From Falsiruegeria mediterranea M17 (lineage in GTDB: Bacteria; Pseudomonadota; Alphaproteobacteria; Rhodobacterales; Rhodobacteraceae): 64,000 bases of DNA. Below, in pieces: positions 8,282 through 17,430 of this stretch. The stretch's first letter is position 1, and each line of letters begins with the position of its first letter. The translations under genes were made by a program, and so were the position numbers. The stretch is from contig NZ_ONZG01000011.1 in assembly GCF_900302455.1 (NCBI RefSeq), forward strand, positions 62,001 through 126,000, written 5' to 3'. The notes beneath the pieces are model-generated. The model ran no database searches. It was not told the origin of the DNA and saw only the letters and a list, made by a program, of their open reading frames with translations.

Positions 8282-9037
8282 ATGACACAGATAACGACAT
8301 TCATCATCGGCGGATCGAGCGGTATGGGCCTCGCCTCAGCGCGCATTCTCGTCGATGCCGGACAGCATGTGACGCTCGTCGGCTCGTCCAAGGACAAGTT
8401 GCAAGCCGCGCAAGCCGACTTGGGCGAGGCGGTCGATACACTGCAGGCGGATCTTCGCGACGCGGCACATGTGAGCCGCTTGATCCAGTCTATCGACGCC
8501 GATCCCCGGCACATCACCGGTCTGGTCAACGCCGCCGGAACCTTTGCCCCCAAACCGTTCCTGGACCATGACGCGCAGGACTATGACAGCTACATGGATC
8601 TGAACCGCGCGACCTTCTTTGCGACGCAGGCCGTCGCCCGCAACATGGTCAAGCACGGCAGCGGCGCGATTGTGAACATCGGGTCGATGTGGGCGAAACA
8701 GGCGATCAAGGCGACGCCTTCATCCGCTTACTCCATGGCCAAGGCCGGGCTGCACTCGCTGACCCAGCACCTCGCGATGGAACTCGCCCCGCGCAACATC
8801 CGGGTCAACGCAGTTTCGCCCGCGGTCGTCGTCACGCCCATCTATGGCGCCTTCATCAATCCCGACGAGATCGAGGCGACCCTGACCGACGGCTTCGACA
8901 CCTTCCACCCCATTGGCCGGGTCGGTCAGGCGCAGGATGTGGCCGAGACGGTCGTGCATCTTCTGTCGGACCGAGCGACATGGGTGACGGGTGCGATTTG
9001 GGACGTGGACGGGGGAGTGATGGCCGGCGTGGCCTGA
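8282..9037 (+). CDS. Short-chain dehydrogenase/reductase (SDR)
   Basis: A protein of 251 aa with the classical SDR features: nucleotide-binding loop [17 protein letters not shown] at the N-terminus, [13 protein letters not shown] (NAG motif variant), a catalytic Ser in [10 protein letters not shown], the YSMAK active-site Tyr/Lys pair, and the C-terminal [12 protein letters not shown]. The leading GG-S-S-G pattern suggests NAD(P) use; the substrate is unknown. It is divergent from the TetR regulator and most probably its main target, since operator O2 lies within 30 bases of its start. Confidence 0.9.
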   Translation: MTQITTFIIGGSSGMGLASARILVDAGQHVTLVGSSKDKLQAAQADLGEAVDTLQADLRDAAHVSRLIQSIDADPRHITGLVNAAGTFAPKPFLDHDAQDYDSYMDLNRATFFATQAVARNMVKHGSGAIVNIGSMWAKQAIKATPSSAYSMAKAGLHSLTQHLAMELAPRNIRVNAVSPAVVVTPIYGAFINPDEIEATLTDGFDTFHPIGRVGQAQDVAETVVHLLSDRATWVTGAIWDVDGGVMAGVA

Positions 9038-9078
9038 TCCCTCTTTTCCCACGGGCAGGGCTGCGCTAGGCAAGGGGC

Positions 9079-9786
9079 ATGAACTTCCCCACGCCCTTGA
9101 TCCCCGCCCGCCTGATCCGCCGCTACAAACGCTTTCTGGCCGATTGCATGCTAGAGGACGGGCGCGAAGTAACGGCGCACTGCGCCAACCCCGGTTCGAT
9201 GATGGGGTTGGCTGAACCGGGATCGAAAATCTGGCTGGAACCCAACGATGACCCCAAGAAAAAGCTGAAATTCGGCTGGCGGCTGGTCGATCACGAGAAC
9301 GGACATTTCACCGGTGTCGACACTTCGGTTCCCAACCGGGCCTTGCGCGCGACGCTTGAAGCGCGAGAGATCCCCGAACTTGCCGTCTATGACACCGTCA
9401 GGGCCGAGGTGAAGTATGGCGAGAAAAGCCGGATCGACTTTCTTCTCTCGGGCCCCGGATTGCCGGATGCCTATGTCGAAGTCAAAAGCGTGACCCTGTC
9501 ACGCCGACCTGGTTTGGCCGAGTTTCCCGACAGCGTGACGGCACGCGGTACCAAGCACCTGAATGAACTGGCTTCGATGGTCAAGCAAGGTCACCGCGCC
9601 ATCATGCTCTATCTGGTGCAACGGACCGATTGTGACCGCTTTGCCCTGGCCGCAGACATTGACCCGGCCTATGCAGCGGCGTTTGATGCCGCGCATCAAA
9701 ACGGTGTCGAACGGCTGGTCTATGCGACGCAGATCTCTCCCACCGGTGTCACCGTCGACACGTCCCGAATTTTGCAACCTGAGTAA
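9079..9786 (+). CDS. sfsA: SfsA, DNA/sugar fermentation stimulation protein
   Basis: A protein of 235 aa, the normal SfsA length. It shows LIPARLIRRYKRFLADCML, TAHCANPGSMMGLAEPGS, VDTSVPNRALR, SRIDFLLSGPGLPDAYVEVKSVTL and EFPDSVTARGTKHLNEL, the PD-(D/E)XK-like nuclease core and OB-like N-terminus of SfsA. It lies 41 bases after the SDR gene and 5 bases before the next acetyltransferase, so it may share transcripts with both. Confidence 0.93.
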   Translation: MNFPTPLIPARLIRRYKRFLADCMLEDGREVTAHCANPGSMMGLAEPGSKIWLEPNDDPKKKLKFGWRLVDHENGHFTGVDTSVPNRALRATLEAREIPELAVYDTVRAEVKYGEKSRIDFLLSGPGLPDAYVEVKSVTLSRRPGLAEFPDSVTARGTKHLNELASMVKQGHRAIMLYLVQRTDCDRFALAADIDPAYAAAFDAAHQNGVERLVYATQISPTGVTVDTSRILQPE

Positions 9787-9791
9787 CTGTT

Positions 9792-10271
9792 ATGAGTATT
9801 GAGATTACCGAGCTTAGCACTGACCTGATTCCACAAGCGGCCGAGATGTGGCACGCTGGCTGGCACGAAGCGCATGCTGCCATTGTCCCTAACGATCTGA
9901 CCGAGCTGCGCACTCTGGACAGCTTCGCAACACGGCTGAAGAAATACGCAGCAACGACCTGCATCGCGATTCACGATGGCCAGATCCTGGGTTTGTGCGT
10001 GGTTCTGAAGGACGAGATCAATCAGATGTATGTCTCGGCCCAGGCACGCGGCACAGGGTTGGCAGCCGACCTGATCAAAGATGGGGAGCAGCGCATTCAA
10101 GCGGGCGGCCACACGATCGCCTGGTTGGCCTGTGCCGTCGGCAATGACCGAGCAGCGCGATTCTATGAAAAGCGTGGCTGGGTGAACACGCGCACCGAAA
10201 CTTTGCGCTTTGAAGCGGGCGATGGGACCTATCCGCTGAACATCTGGCGGTTCGAAAAACCGCTGACCTGA
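9792..10271 (+). CDS. GNAT family N-acetyltransferase
   Basis: A 159-aa single-domain GNAT protein. The acetyl-CoA site is in QMYVSAQARGTGLAADLIKDGEQRI, followed by AWLACAVGNDRAARFYEKRGWV, the classical motif B. It follows sfsA by 5 bases and is probably co-transcribed. The substrate cannot be inferred. Confidence 0.88.
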   Translation: MSIEITELSTDLIPQAAEMWHAGWHEAHAAIVPNDLTELRTLDSFATRLKKYAATTCIAIHDGQILGLCVVLKDEINQMYVSAQARGTGLAADLIKDGEQRIQAGGHTIAWLACAVGNDRAARFYEKRGWVNTRTETLRFEAGDGTYPLNIWRFEKPLT

Positions 10272-10278
10272 CCCGAGG

Positions 10279-10304
10279 AGAAAAGGCCAGCCCGAGGCTG
10301 ACCT
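10279..10304 (-). terminator. Terminator between convergent GNAT and VOC genes
   Basis: Stem arms 10283-10292 and 10295-10304 (one mismatch, loop CGA) are followed on the minus strand by TTTTCTCC. It most probably ends the VOC transcript and may also stop the GNAT transcript. Confidence 0.6.
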
Positions 10305-10311
10305 TAACGAT

Positions 10312-10683
10312 TTAGCCGAAGACGTAGAAGCAAAGCTTATTACCGTCGGGATCGCGTACATAAGCGCCATAAAAACGGTCAGGGATCCGCTGACCCGGCT
10401 CGCCTTCGCAAGTGGCACCCAGGCTGATCGCACGATCATAAAGCGCTTTGGCCGCGTCCTTGCTGTCAGCGGCAAAGGCAATCATGCCACCGTTGCCGCG
10501 GTGGCAGTCCTCGCCGTCATAGGGCGTACATACGGCGACCATAGGCTGCGTGGGATCCACCCCGATAAATGCGATACGACCTGCGTCGATCATGACCTTT
10601 GCACCCTTGTCCGCAAAAAGATCCGTGTAAAAGCTCTTGGCGCGGTCCATATCCGACACGCCGACGGTGACATAACCGATCAT
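10312..10683 (-). CDS. VOC (glyoxalase/bleomycin-resistance fold) family protein
   Basis: A protein of 123 aa with two beta-alpha-beta-beta-beta units of the vicinal-oxygen-chelate fold: MIGYVTVGVSDMDRAKSFYTDLF at the start and YGAYVRDPDGNKLCFYVF at the end. Potential metal ligands are the C-terminal Glu/His positions, although the end here lacks the usual EhxC motif. The start at 10683 is chosen because AGGA precedes it by 8 bases; 19 further upstream residues are low-complexity. The substrate is unknown. Confidence 0.85.
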   Translation of the reverse strand: MIGYVTVGVSDMDRAKSFYTDLFADKGAKVMIDAGRIAFIGVDPTQPMVAVCTPYDGEDCHRGNGGMIAFAADSKDAAKALYDRAISLGATCEGEPGQRIPDRFYGAYVRDPDGNKLCFYVFG

Positions 10684-10902
10684 CTGATTGTCCTGTTCTG
10701 TTGAGGTTCTTGGTTGGGCCGAACGCTCGGCCAAGCCCAAAGGATTATCAAATCACGAAACCGATATGTCCCGGCAAACAGCAAAGGACCTTGCGTCTCA
10801 ATCGAGTATGGGCCAAAGGCCAGCAACTGAACGCCCTCTGGCCCTTTTCCCTTAAGCAGACTAAATAAGGGCCAAGCGCGCAACGAATGGAGCCCCGCGT
10901 TG

Positions 10903-11709
10903 ATGAAAGAACATCGTGGCCGCCTGACCAAGGACGGCATCCGCATTTACGAAGAAGGTGACTTTGCCGGCATGCACGCCGCAGGGGCGCTTGCGGCGCA
11001 GATTCTGGACGACATCGCACAGCATGTGTTCCCGGGCCAGACTACGGGTGCCATCGACGGCATGATCACCCAGATGGTTGAGGACGCGGGCGCGACCTCG
11101 GCCACCATCGGGTACAAGGGCTATCAGCACGCTAGCTGCATCAGTGTGAACCATGTGGTCTGCCACGGCATCCCCGGTGACAAGCGGCTCAAGGATGGCG
11201 ATATCCTGAACATCGACGTTACCGTCATTGTCGACGGCTGGTTCGGCGACACCTCGCGGATGTATGTGGCCGGCAAACTGCCCCGCAAGGCCGAGCGTCT
11301 GATTCAGGTGACTCATGATGCGCTGTTCAAGGGCATCGAGATGGTGAAACCGGGCAACACCTTTGGAGACATCGGCCACGCCATTCAGGCCTATGTCGAA
11401 GCACACCGGATGAGCGTTGTCCGCGATTTCTGCGGCCACGGTCTGGGTCAGGTGTTCCACGCCCCGCCCAATGTCCTGCACTATGGTCGCCCAGGCACCG
11501 GCGCTGTTCTGGAAGAGGGGATGTTCTTCACCATCGAACCGATGGTGAACCTGGGCCGCCCCGAAACCAAAACGTTGGCCGATGACTGGACCGCCGTGAC
11601 CCGCGACAAATCGCTGTCAGCACAGTTCGAACATTCGGTGGGTGTGACCGCAGACGGCGTCGAGATCTTTACCCTGTCGCCGGGCGACAAGTTCCACCCG
11701 ACTTACTGA
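10903..11709 (+). CDS. map: Type I methionine aminopeptidase
   Basis: A protein of 268 aa that removes the initiator methionine from nascent proteins. All five metal ligands of the pita-bread fold are visible: Asp in LNIDVTV, Asp in GDTSRM, His in CGHGLGQVFH, Glu in FTIEPM and Glu in AQFEHSVGV; the substrate-binding His is in YQHASCISVNHVVCHGIP. The ATG at 10903 is preferred over the TTG one codon earlier; GGAG lies about 11 bases upstream. The 219-base gap upstream separates it from the divergent VOC gene and holds only a GGCCGA/TCGGCC hairpin at 10717-10732. Confidence 0.95.
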   Translation: MKEHRGRLTKDGIRIYEEGDFAGMHAAGALAAQILDDIAQHVFPGQTTGAIDGMITQMVEDAGATSATIGYKGYQHASCISVNHVVCHGIPGDKRLKDGDILNIDVTVIVDGWFGDTSRMYVAGKLPRKAERLIQVTHDALFKGIEMVKPGNTFGDIGHAIQAYVEAHRMSVVRDFCGHGLGQVFHAPPNVLHYGRPGTGAVLEEGMFFTIEPMVNLGRPETKTLADDWTAVTRDKSLSAQFEHSVGVTADGVEIFTLSPGDKFHPTY

Positions 11710-11894
11710 TCGTCCTCCTTGGCCTGCTGGTGCTGCCAAAGCGCCAGCAACAAGGTCGTATCCCCGACGGGTGTCACTGCATCATGGATGAACACGGATG
11801 ACCGGCGCGGCTTGGGCTCCGGTCCCGTCGCTTCTTTTGTACGCTCAAACGGCCCCCATAGGCCCTGTGTCATCGTGCGATCCATGTAGAGCAC
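11703..11894 (-). CDS. Possible small hypothetical protein
   Basis: An open frame of up to 63 codons (GTG at 11894, ATGs at 11885 and 11873) fills the gap between map and the HAD gene. The translation (FERTKEATGPEPKPRRSSVF, LLLALWQHQQAKEDDQ) has a protein-like composition, and its end overlaps map by 7 bases. No ribosome-binding site stands out and I do not recognise a family. It could be a real small gene, the remnant of a longer one, or chance. Confidence 0.35.
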   Translation of the reverse strand: MLYMDRTMTQGLWGPFERTKEATGPEPKPRRSSVFIHDAVTPVGDTTLLLALWQHQQAKEDDQ

Positions 11895-11909
11895 GGTAAC
11901 ACGATTGCC

Positions 11910-12545
11910 TCACAGCTCCAAAAGCGCGGGCAATTCAGCCATGTGGTGGAACACCTGCGCGCCATGGTCTGCCAATCGGGCACCGTCATCATGCTCGGCA
12001 TACCCAAAGCACCGCATGCTTGCCCGTTGCGCCGCAAGAGAGCCGCTTGGACTGTCTTCGATCACGGCTGGTGACTTGGCCCCAAAATGCTGCGCGGCTG
12101 CCAGGAACAGATCGGGTTCAGGCTTGCCGACACCGAACTCATGCGCCGAGAACATGACGGTCTCGAACCGTTCCCACAGGCCATTCTGGCCCAGAGTGAT
12201 CCGCATTTTCTCGCGACTTCCGTTTGAAGCGACGCAATACGGGATGCCACTCGCGTCCAGATGTGCGAGCACGTCGGGAATACCCCGCACCAAAGGCACG
12301 CCGCCCTCCAGCGCGGCGTAAGTCTCGGCATAGATTTCATCGATCCAGTCGTCGGGCAAATCCGCACCCATGTCGCGGGCCATCTGCATGCCGCCGGTCA
12401 TCGTGGTGCCGACGAACTGGCTCATGCAATCTTTCAGCGTCATTTGCACACCGTAGCGGGCCAGATTGTCGACCATCACCTGGTTCGACACCACCTCGCT
12501 GTCGACAAGCACACCATCACAATCGAAAATCACCAAATCAAACAC
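11910..12545 (-). CDS. HAD superfamily phosphatase (beta-phosphoglucomutase/phosphoglycolate phosphatase-like)
   Basis: A protein of 211 aa with the four HAD motifs: nucleophile block VIFDCDGVLVDSE (D8 and D10), Thr/Ser in YCVASNGS, Lys in GVGKPEPDLFLAAA, and the acidic pair in VIEDSPSGSLAA. The cap domain between residues 15 and 85 is helical (type C1). Such proteins dephosphorylate small sugar phosphates; the exact substrate is open. It is monocistronic or starts after the rsmD run, 91 bases away. Confidence 0.88.
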   Translation of the reverse strand: MFDLVIFDCDGVLVDSEVVSNQVMVDNLARYGVQMTLKDCMSQFVGTTMTGGMQMARDMGADLPDDWIDEIYAETYAALEGGVPLVRGIPDVLAHLDASGIPYCVASNGSREKMRITLGQNGLWERFETVMFSAHEFGVGKPEPDLFLAAAQHFGAKSPAVIEDSPSGSLAAQRASMRCFGYAEHDDGARLADHGAQVFHHMAELPALLEL

Positions 12546-12636
12546 GTCTCTGCTCCAAATCGCTTTTGCAGGCAGGACTATCGGTCAACGTCAGGGGGAT
12601 CAAATCCAGGTTCGGCGATCGCCCACCCGCATCATT

Positions 12637-13197
12637 TCACTCTGAAACAGAGCGCCACAACAGCGTGACATGCGTGTCGCCGTATTTGCGCCGGTCGTGC
12701 AGTTCGAACCCCTCGGGCGTGTCCATCGGGGCGCTTTCCTCCCAGACGATCAGGGCATCATCCGCGACCCATCCACCAGCCACGGCAAGATCCAGCGCCT
12801 TTTGCCCCAGGTCCTTGCCGTACGGCGGATCAAGGAACACCAAATCATAAGGCGCATCCGGGTTTGGTCCCAGTCGGGTTGCATCGCGCCGGATCATTAC
12901 CGTGCGCTCCTTGCTGCGGGTCAGGTCAATGTTCTTGCGGATCAGCCCCTGCGCCACACGCCCGTCATCAACAAAGCTGACATGTGCAGCGCCACGCGAC
13001 AACGCCTCAAGCCCAAGCGCCCCGGTGCCTGCAAACAGGTCCAGCACACGGGCGTCGGGAATCGCTCCCGTATGCATCAACACGTTGAACAGGCTTTCGC
13101 GAACCCGGTCCGTGGTGGGACGCAGATGCGCACCCGCATCCCCCTTGCCGACTGAGGCCAACGCCCGCCCCCGGAAGTCGCCCGCGATGATCCTCAC
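12637..13197 (-). CDS. rsmD: 16S rRNA (guanine(966)-N2)-methyltransferase RsmD
   Basis: A protein of 186 aa. It has the RsmD start MRIIAGDFRGRAL, LRPTTDRVRESLFNVL, SAM-binding motif I VLDLFAGTGALGLEALSRG and the catalytic LDPPYGKDLG. It methylates G966 of 16S rRNA in the small subunit. The start codon overlaps the stop of the FAD oxidoreductase gene by 4 bases, so the two are coupled. Confidence 0.93.
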   Translation of the reverse strand: MRIIAGDFRGRALASVGKGDAGAHLRPTTDRVRESLFNVLMHTGAIPDARVLDLFAGTGALGLEALSRGAAHVSFVDDGRVAQGLIRKNIDLTRSKERTVMIRRDATRLGPNPDAPYDLVFLDPPYGKDLGQKALDLAVAGGWVADDALIVWEESAPMDTPEGFELHDRRKYGDTHVTLLWRSVSE

Positions 13198-14405
13198 GCT
13201 TTGAGGAGCGGCTTAAGGTCCGCCTCGGGATCACCCACAACTGCGGGATCAGCGTTTTTGCCGCCATCAATCAGACGTTTACCAACCATGTAGGCGCGTG
13301 GGTCGTTCATCGCGTCCACGGCCAGCAGCTGATCGCCCTTGTAGTACCAGAACGAATTGGTCAGCCCATCGCCCTTGCGGGTCACGACGCGGTCATAGCC
13401 TGTGTTCAGACCCGCGATTTGCAGTTTGACGTCATACTGATCCGACCAGAACCATGGGGTGGCGATGTACTCCTTGTCGGCACCCATCATGTTCTGGGCG
13501 ACAAATTCGGCTTGGTCGATGGCGTTGGGAACGCTTTCCAGACGGATGCGCCCGCCCTTGTAAGGGAAAGAGGCGCAGTCACCAGCAGCCCAGATCGACG
13601 GATCAGAGGTGCGGCCATGCGCATCGGTCTTGATGCCATTGTCCAACTCGACCTCGGCCATTTCCGCCAATTGGGTTGCGGGCGTAATGCCCACGCCAAC
13701 CACGGCAAAGTCGATCTCCAACTTGGTGCCATCGGTCAGTACGGCACCGGTCACTTTGCCATCGGTGCCAACGAGGTGATCCAGACCCACGCCTTCGCGG
13801 ATGTCCGCGCCATGGCTGCCGTGCAGACTGCGGAAATAGTCGCTGGTTTCAGGCGCAGCAACACGCTGCAGGATGCGGTCGGCCATTTCGACCAAAGTCA
13901 CCTGCACACCGCGTTTGGCACAGACCGCGGCCGCCTCAAGCCCGATGTAGCCTCCGCCGATGATCAGCGCTCGCGCACCATCTTTGAATTCGGGCGCCAT
14001 TGCATCGGCATCAGCCAGATCGCGAACCAGGAACACATTGCCCAGATCACCGCCGATCTTGGCAGGCAAGCGGCGCGGGTCCGAGCCGGTGGTCAGCGCG
14101 AGTTGGTCGTAGCTGATCACCTCGTCGCCCACAGTCACGGTCTTGGCTGCCGCATCGATTGCCGTCACTCGGCAGCCCAGCTTCACGGTAATGTTCTGTT
14201 CTTCGTAGAAAGAGGCAGGACGCAGGAACAGACGCTCCAGCTCCATATCGCCCAGCAGATAAGCCTTGGACAGCGGCGGGCGCTGATACGGCAGAACCGG
14301 CTCGGCCCCAATCAGAGTAATCTCGCCTTCGAACCCATCCTTGCGCAGTTTCGCGACAAGGGACGATCCCGCCTGCCCGGCTCCGATCACGACGATATGG
14401 CTCAT
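13194..14405 (-). CDS. FAD-dependent ferredoxin/rubredoxin-type reductase
   Basis: A protein of 403 aa of the ferredoxin reductase (BphA4/rhodocoxin reductase) group. The FAD-binding site is IVVIGAGQAGSSLVAKLR at the N-terminus, the NAD(H) site ALIIGGGYIGLEAAAVCAKR, and the second FAD segment IWAAGDCASF; the C-terminal domain has TPWFWSDQYDVKLQIAG, typical of the family. It would pass electrons from NADH to a ferredoxin, but no ferredoxin or oxygenase partner is next to it. The start at 14405 has AGGAAG just upstream. It is divergent from the peroxiredoxin gene and coupled to rsmD. Confidence 0.9.
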   Translation of the reverse strand: MSHIVVIGAGQAGSSLVAKLRKDGFEGEITLIGAEPVLPYQRPPLSKAYLLGDMELERLFLRPASFYEEQNITVKLGCRVTAIDAAAKTVTVGDEVISYDQLALTTGSDPRRLPAKIGGDLGNVFLVRDLADADAMAPEFKDGARALIIGGGYIGLEAAAVCAKRGVQVTLVEMADRILQRVAAPETSDYFRSLHGSHGADIREGVGLDHLVGTDGKVTGAVLTDGTKLEIDFAVVGVGITPATQLAEMAEVELDNGIKTDAHGRTSDPSIWAAGDCASFPYKGGRIRLESVPNAIDQAEFVAQNMMGADKEYIATPWFWSDQYDVKLQIAGLNTGYDRVVTRKGDGLTNSFWYYKGDQLLAVDAMNDPRAYMVGKRLIDGGKNADPAVVGDPEADLKPLLKA

Positions 14406-14502
14406 TTCTTCCTGCCTCACTAAAAAATGATGGTCATCTTTCGATCGACAGCTATATGCCCAAGGGCACAGAACCGCAAATCCAAGAACGAGGTATCAAA
14501 GT

Positions 14503-14988
14503 ATGATTGCAGTTGGCGAACAAATTCCCGACGCCACAGTGACGTTTATGGGCGCTAAGGGGCCCGAACAAGTTAACATCGCCGACAAGGCCAAAGGCCG
14601 TAAAGTTGTGATTTTCGCGGTGCCCGGAGCGTTCACTCCGACCTGTCATTCCGCCCATGTGCCCAGCTTCATCCGCACCAAGGATCAGTTTGACGCAAAA
14701 GGCGTAGACGAGATCATCTGCGTGTCTGTCAACGACCCTTTCGTGATGTCCACTTGGGGAGAAGCGACTGGTGCCTCGGCCGCCGGATTGACCATGATTG
14801 CTGACGCAGAATGCACTTTCACCGATGCCATCGGCGCGCGATTTGATGCCCCTCCGGCTGGCCTGATCGCCCGTTCGATCCGCTACGCGATGCTGGTAGA
14901 AGACGGCAAGGTTGTTGCCGTGAATGTCGAAGAGAACCCCGGCATGTGCGAGCTGTCAGCGGGTGAAGGTCTGCTCGACGTCATCTGA
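14503..14988 (+). CDS. Peroxiredoxin (Prx5-like)
   Basis: A protein of 161 aa. The peroxidatic cysteine is C48 in VPGAFTPTCHSAHVPSF, the signature of the Prx5/AhpE-like redoxin group, and the FVMSTWGEATGA and CTFTDAIGARFDA segments agree. A further cysteine in GMCELSAGEGLLDVI near the C-terminus may resolve. It reduces hydroperoxides, usually with glutathione/glutaredoxin. It is a single gene with its own terminator. Confidence 0.93.
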   Translation: MIAVGEQIPDATVTFMGAKGPEQVNIADKAKGRKVVIFAVPGAFTPTCHSAHVPSFIRTKDQFDAKGVDEIICVSVNDPFVMSTWGEATGASAAGLTMIADAECTFTDAIGARFDAPPAGLIARSIRYAMLVEDGKVVAVNVEENPGMCELSAGEGLLDVI

Positions 14989-14996
14989 TATGCCGA

Positions 14997-15028
14997 GCCC
15001 CGAAACTGCTGGTTTCGGGGCCTTTTTC
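14997..15028 (+). terminator. Terminator after peroxiredoxin gene
   Basis: A perfect 10-bp stem (14997-15006 with 15012-15021) with loop TGCTG and a CTTTTTC tail, 9 bases after the stop codon. Confidence 0.9.
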
Positions 15029-15135
15029 TGCACAGGAGGTTGCTGTCATTTTGGACAAGCAAAAATCCGCCGATGAAACTGAACTGTTCCCCGACCGTCA
15101 CCCAAAATCACGGATTTCACCGCATTTGATTCGCC

Positions 15136-15429
15136 TCAAAGCAGCGAATCCATCTTGCGCGCCAGCTTGGCATCGAGCGCCGATAACCCATCCACATCAT
15201 GGGTGCTTAGCACAACTTCAACCGTGCGATAGACGTTGCTCCATTCTGGGTGGTGGTTCCATTTCTCGGCCCAGATAGCGACGCGGGTCATCCAACCAAA
15301 GGCCTCGACGAAATTGTCGAAGATAAAAGTCTTGGTGATCGCATCGCGCCCCTCGACCATGGTCCAGCCATTGTCGTACAGCGGGCTCAAAAGTGGGCCG
15401 CGTGTGGCGTCTGACAGTTTCTCGGTCAT
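15136..15429 (-). CDS. phhB: 4a-hydroxytetrahydrobiopterin dehydratase (pterin-4a-carbinolamine dehydratase)
   Basis: A protein of 97 aa, the normal PCD size. The active-site signature is [25 protein letters not shown], with the two histidines and the later HD. It dehydrates 4a-hydroxy-tetrahydropterin for recycling in aromatic amino acid hydroxylation, or serves molybdopterin metabolism; no phenylalanine hydroxylase is adjacent. Its start overlaps the acetyltransferase gene by 4 bases. Confidence 0.92.
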   Translation of the reverse strand: MTEKLSDATRGPLLSPLYDNGWTMVEGRDAITKTFIFDNFVEAFGWMTRVAIWAEKWNHHPEWSNVYRTVEVVLSTHDVDGLSALDAKLARKMDSLL

Positions 15430-16613
15430 TGCTGTTCCTCCACATCCACCTTCTTGAAGGGGCCATAGTCCGTCAACAGCTCAATCTCCTGGTCAATCGC
15501 CTCGCGCTCGGCCTCAAGGTAGCGGGCGATGGCGTCGGCAAAGCCGGGATCGCCCACCCAATGTAGGCTGTGGGTCTGCGTCGGCATGTACCCGCGTGCG
15601 AGCTTGTGTTCGCCCTGTGCGCCCGCCTCAACCCGGTGCAGCCCTTCGGCGATCGCCAAATCGATGGCGCGATAATAGCATAGTTCAAAGTGCAAACAGG
15701 CGTGATGTTCAATGCAGCCCCAATAACGGCCAAAAAGCGTCTCGCGTCCGATGAAGTTGAGCGCCCCGGCCACATAAGCTCCATTGCGTTCTGCCAGCAC
15801 CAGCGCCATGTCATCAGCCATTGTGTCGTGTGCAATCTCAAAGAACTGTCGCGTCAGGTAAGGCGACCCCCATTTACGTGCACCAGTGTCCTGGTAGAAC
15901 ATCCAGAAAGCATCCCAATGCTCCGGGCGTAGCTCATCCCCAGTGAACATCTGGATCGTCCCGCCAAAGTCATTGGCCTGCCGCCGTTCTTTGCGCAGCG
16001 TCTTGCGCTTGCGCGAGGACAACGCAGCCAGGAAATCGTCGAAATCCGCGTAGCTATCGTTGAGCCAGTGAAACTGCTGCGTCGTGCGGTGCATCAGGCC
16101 GATTTCTCGGCCCACCTCGGCCTCAGCTTCGGTGCAAAAAGTGACATGCACGGTTGAGACATTGTTGTCGGCGGCCAGTTGTACCATGCCTTGAACCAGA
16201 GCCGATTGCCCGATCCCTTCGTACCCCGGGCGCACCAGGAACCGCCGACCTGTGGCCGGAGTAAAGGGCACCGCGACCTGCAGCTTAGGGTAATAGCGCC
16301 CACCGGCATGCTCATACGCATGGGCCCAATTGTGGTCGAAGATGTACTCGCCCTGGCTGTGTGACTTGGCATAAAGCGGCGCGGCGGCAATCATCATGCC
16401 ATCCAGATACGCCGTCAGATATTGCGGCTGCCATCCGGTTCCCGCCCCAACCGAACCGCTCTCTTCCAGCGCACTCAGAAACCGGTGCGTCGTGAACGGA
16501 TCCATTGGACGCCCACCATCTGCCGCCTCGGGACAGGCACAGGCGTCCCAGTCCTGCGCGGATATCTGCGACAGCGATCCCAAAACCTGAATTTCGATCT
16601 GCGCCTGATCCAT
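15426..16613 (-). CDS. GNAT family acetyltransferase, DUF482/peptidoglycan-biosynthesis-like
   Basis: A protein of 395 aa of the COG3146 (DUF482) group: it begins with a [12 protein letters not shown] segment and has [50 protein letters not shown], a [15 protein letters not shown] segment and [21 protein letters not shown]. These are double-GNAT, FemX-like proteins; the substrate is not known. It is coupled to the pterin dehydratase gene by a 4-base overlap, an odd pairing that may just reflect gene packing. Confidence 0.88.
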   Translation of the reverse strand: MDQAQIEIQVLGSLSQISAQDWDACACPEAADGGRPMDPFTTHRFLSALEESGSVGAGTGWQPQYLTAYLDGMMIAAAPLYAKSHSQGEYIFDHNWAHAYEHAGGRYYPKLQVAVPFTPATGRRFLVRPGYEGIGQSALVQGMVQLAADNNVSTVHVTFCTEAEAEVGREIGLMHRTTQQFHWLNDSYADFDDFLAALSSRKRKTLRKERRQANDFGGTIQMFTGDELRPEHWDAFWMFYQDTGARKWGSPYLTRQFFEIAHDTMADDMALVLAERNGAYVAGALNFIGRETLFGRYWGCIEHHACLHFELCYYRAIDLAIAEGLHRVEAGAQGEHKLARGYMPTQTHSLHWVGDPGFADAIARYLEAEREAIDQEIELLTDYGPFKKVDVEEQQ

Positions 16614-16659
16614 GACCCCTCCGGCTGTGCCCCTTTATCTGTGGTCAGGGGCGCCGGGA

Positions 16660-17430
16660 TCAACCCGGCGCATGGGCAAGATACCCTTCAAATGTCACGT
16701 TCTGGGCAACACGCCGCGCTTCGCGATCCTGTTCAGTGGACTTGCTGGTCCAGCACAGGATATCCGCACCCCTGGCCTTGAGCTCGGCCACACGCGGGCG
16801 GGTCAGATCCTCGACCTTGTGGCTGATGAAAGACGACCGTGTCCGGTCATAGTCGGGAATGCCCCGCAGATGATCACAAACCGCCTGCGACAGCGGCCAT
16901 TCAGCCGGGTCATAGGCGCTGGTCACGATGCCACGCGGGACATCGGGCAGAAGATCAGCCAGCAACTCAACGCTGTTCGGGTTGAAGGACATCAACGCAA
17001 CCGGCCCCTGATACCCGGCAAGCGCTGAGGCTGTGGCATGTTCCAACGGTCCGATGGCCGTGCCCATGGCACCGTCCTGATCCTTGAGCTCGATCAGTAA
17101 GGGAGCGCGCCCGCCCACCATGTCGAGCACTTCGGACAGGCTGGGAATGTATTCATCCTTGCCCCCCAAAAGGGTCGTCGCGCGCGCCTGGTCGGACGAG
17201 ACTAGACGAATGGCACCCGGCGTACCGGTGAGCCGCCCCATGTCATAGTCATGGAACACCATCGCTTGGCTGTCGGATGTCATCTGCAGATCAATCTCGA
17301 TGCCATACCCCGCATCCATCGCCGCGCGGATGGCCGCGCGGCTGTTTTCGGGGCGACCGTCAGTCACATCATGCAGGCCACGGTGTGCAATTGGTGCATC
17401 CAGAAAGGCCTGGGGCAGTCGCGGGATCAT
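16660..17430 (-). CDS. Glycerophosphodiester phosphodiesterase
   Basis: A protein of 256 aa of the GDPD TIM-barrel family: IAHRGLHDVTDGRPENSRAA (catalytic His-Arg and Glu-Asn), GIEIDLQMTSDSQAMVFHDYDMGRLTG (the Glu-Asp metal ligands and the second catalytic His), and LLIELKDQDG. There is no signal peptide, so it is cytoplasmic, as in UgpQ. It would cleave glycerophosphodiesters to glycerol 3-phosphate and an alcohol. The start overlaps the RidA-family gene by 4 bases. Confidence 0.9.
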   Translation of the reverse strand: MIPRLPQAFLDAPIAHRGLHDVTDGRPENSRAAIRAAMDAGYGIEIDLQMTSDSQAMVFHDYDMGRLTGTPGAIRLVSSDQARATTLLGGKDEYIPSLSEVLDMVGGRAPLLIELKDQDGAMGTAIGPLEHATASALAGYQGPVALMSFNPNSVELLADLLPDVPRGIVTSAYDPAEWPLSQAVCDHLRGIPDYDRTRSSFISHKVEDLTRPRVAELKARGADILCWTSKSTEQDREARRVAQNVTFEGYLAHAPG

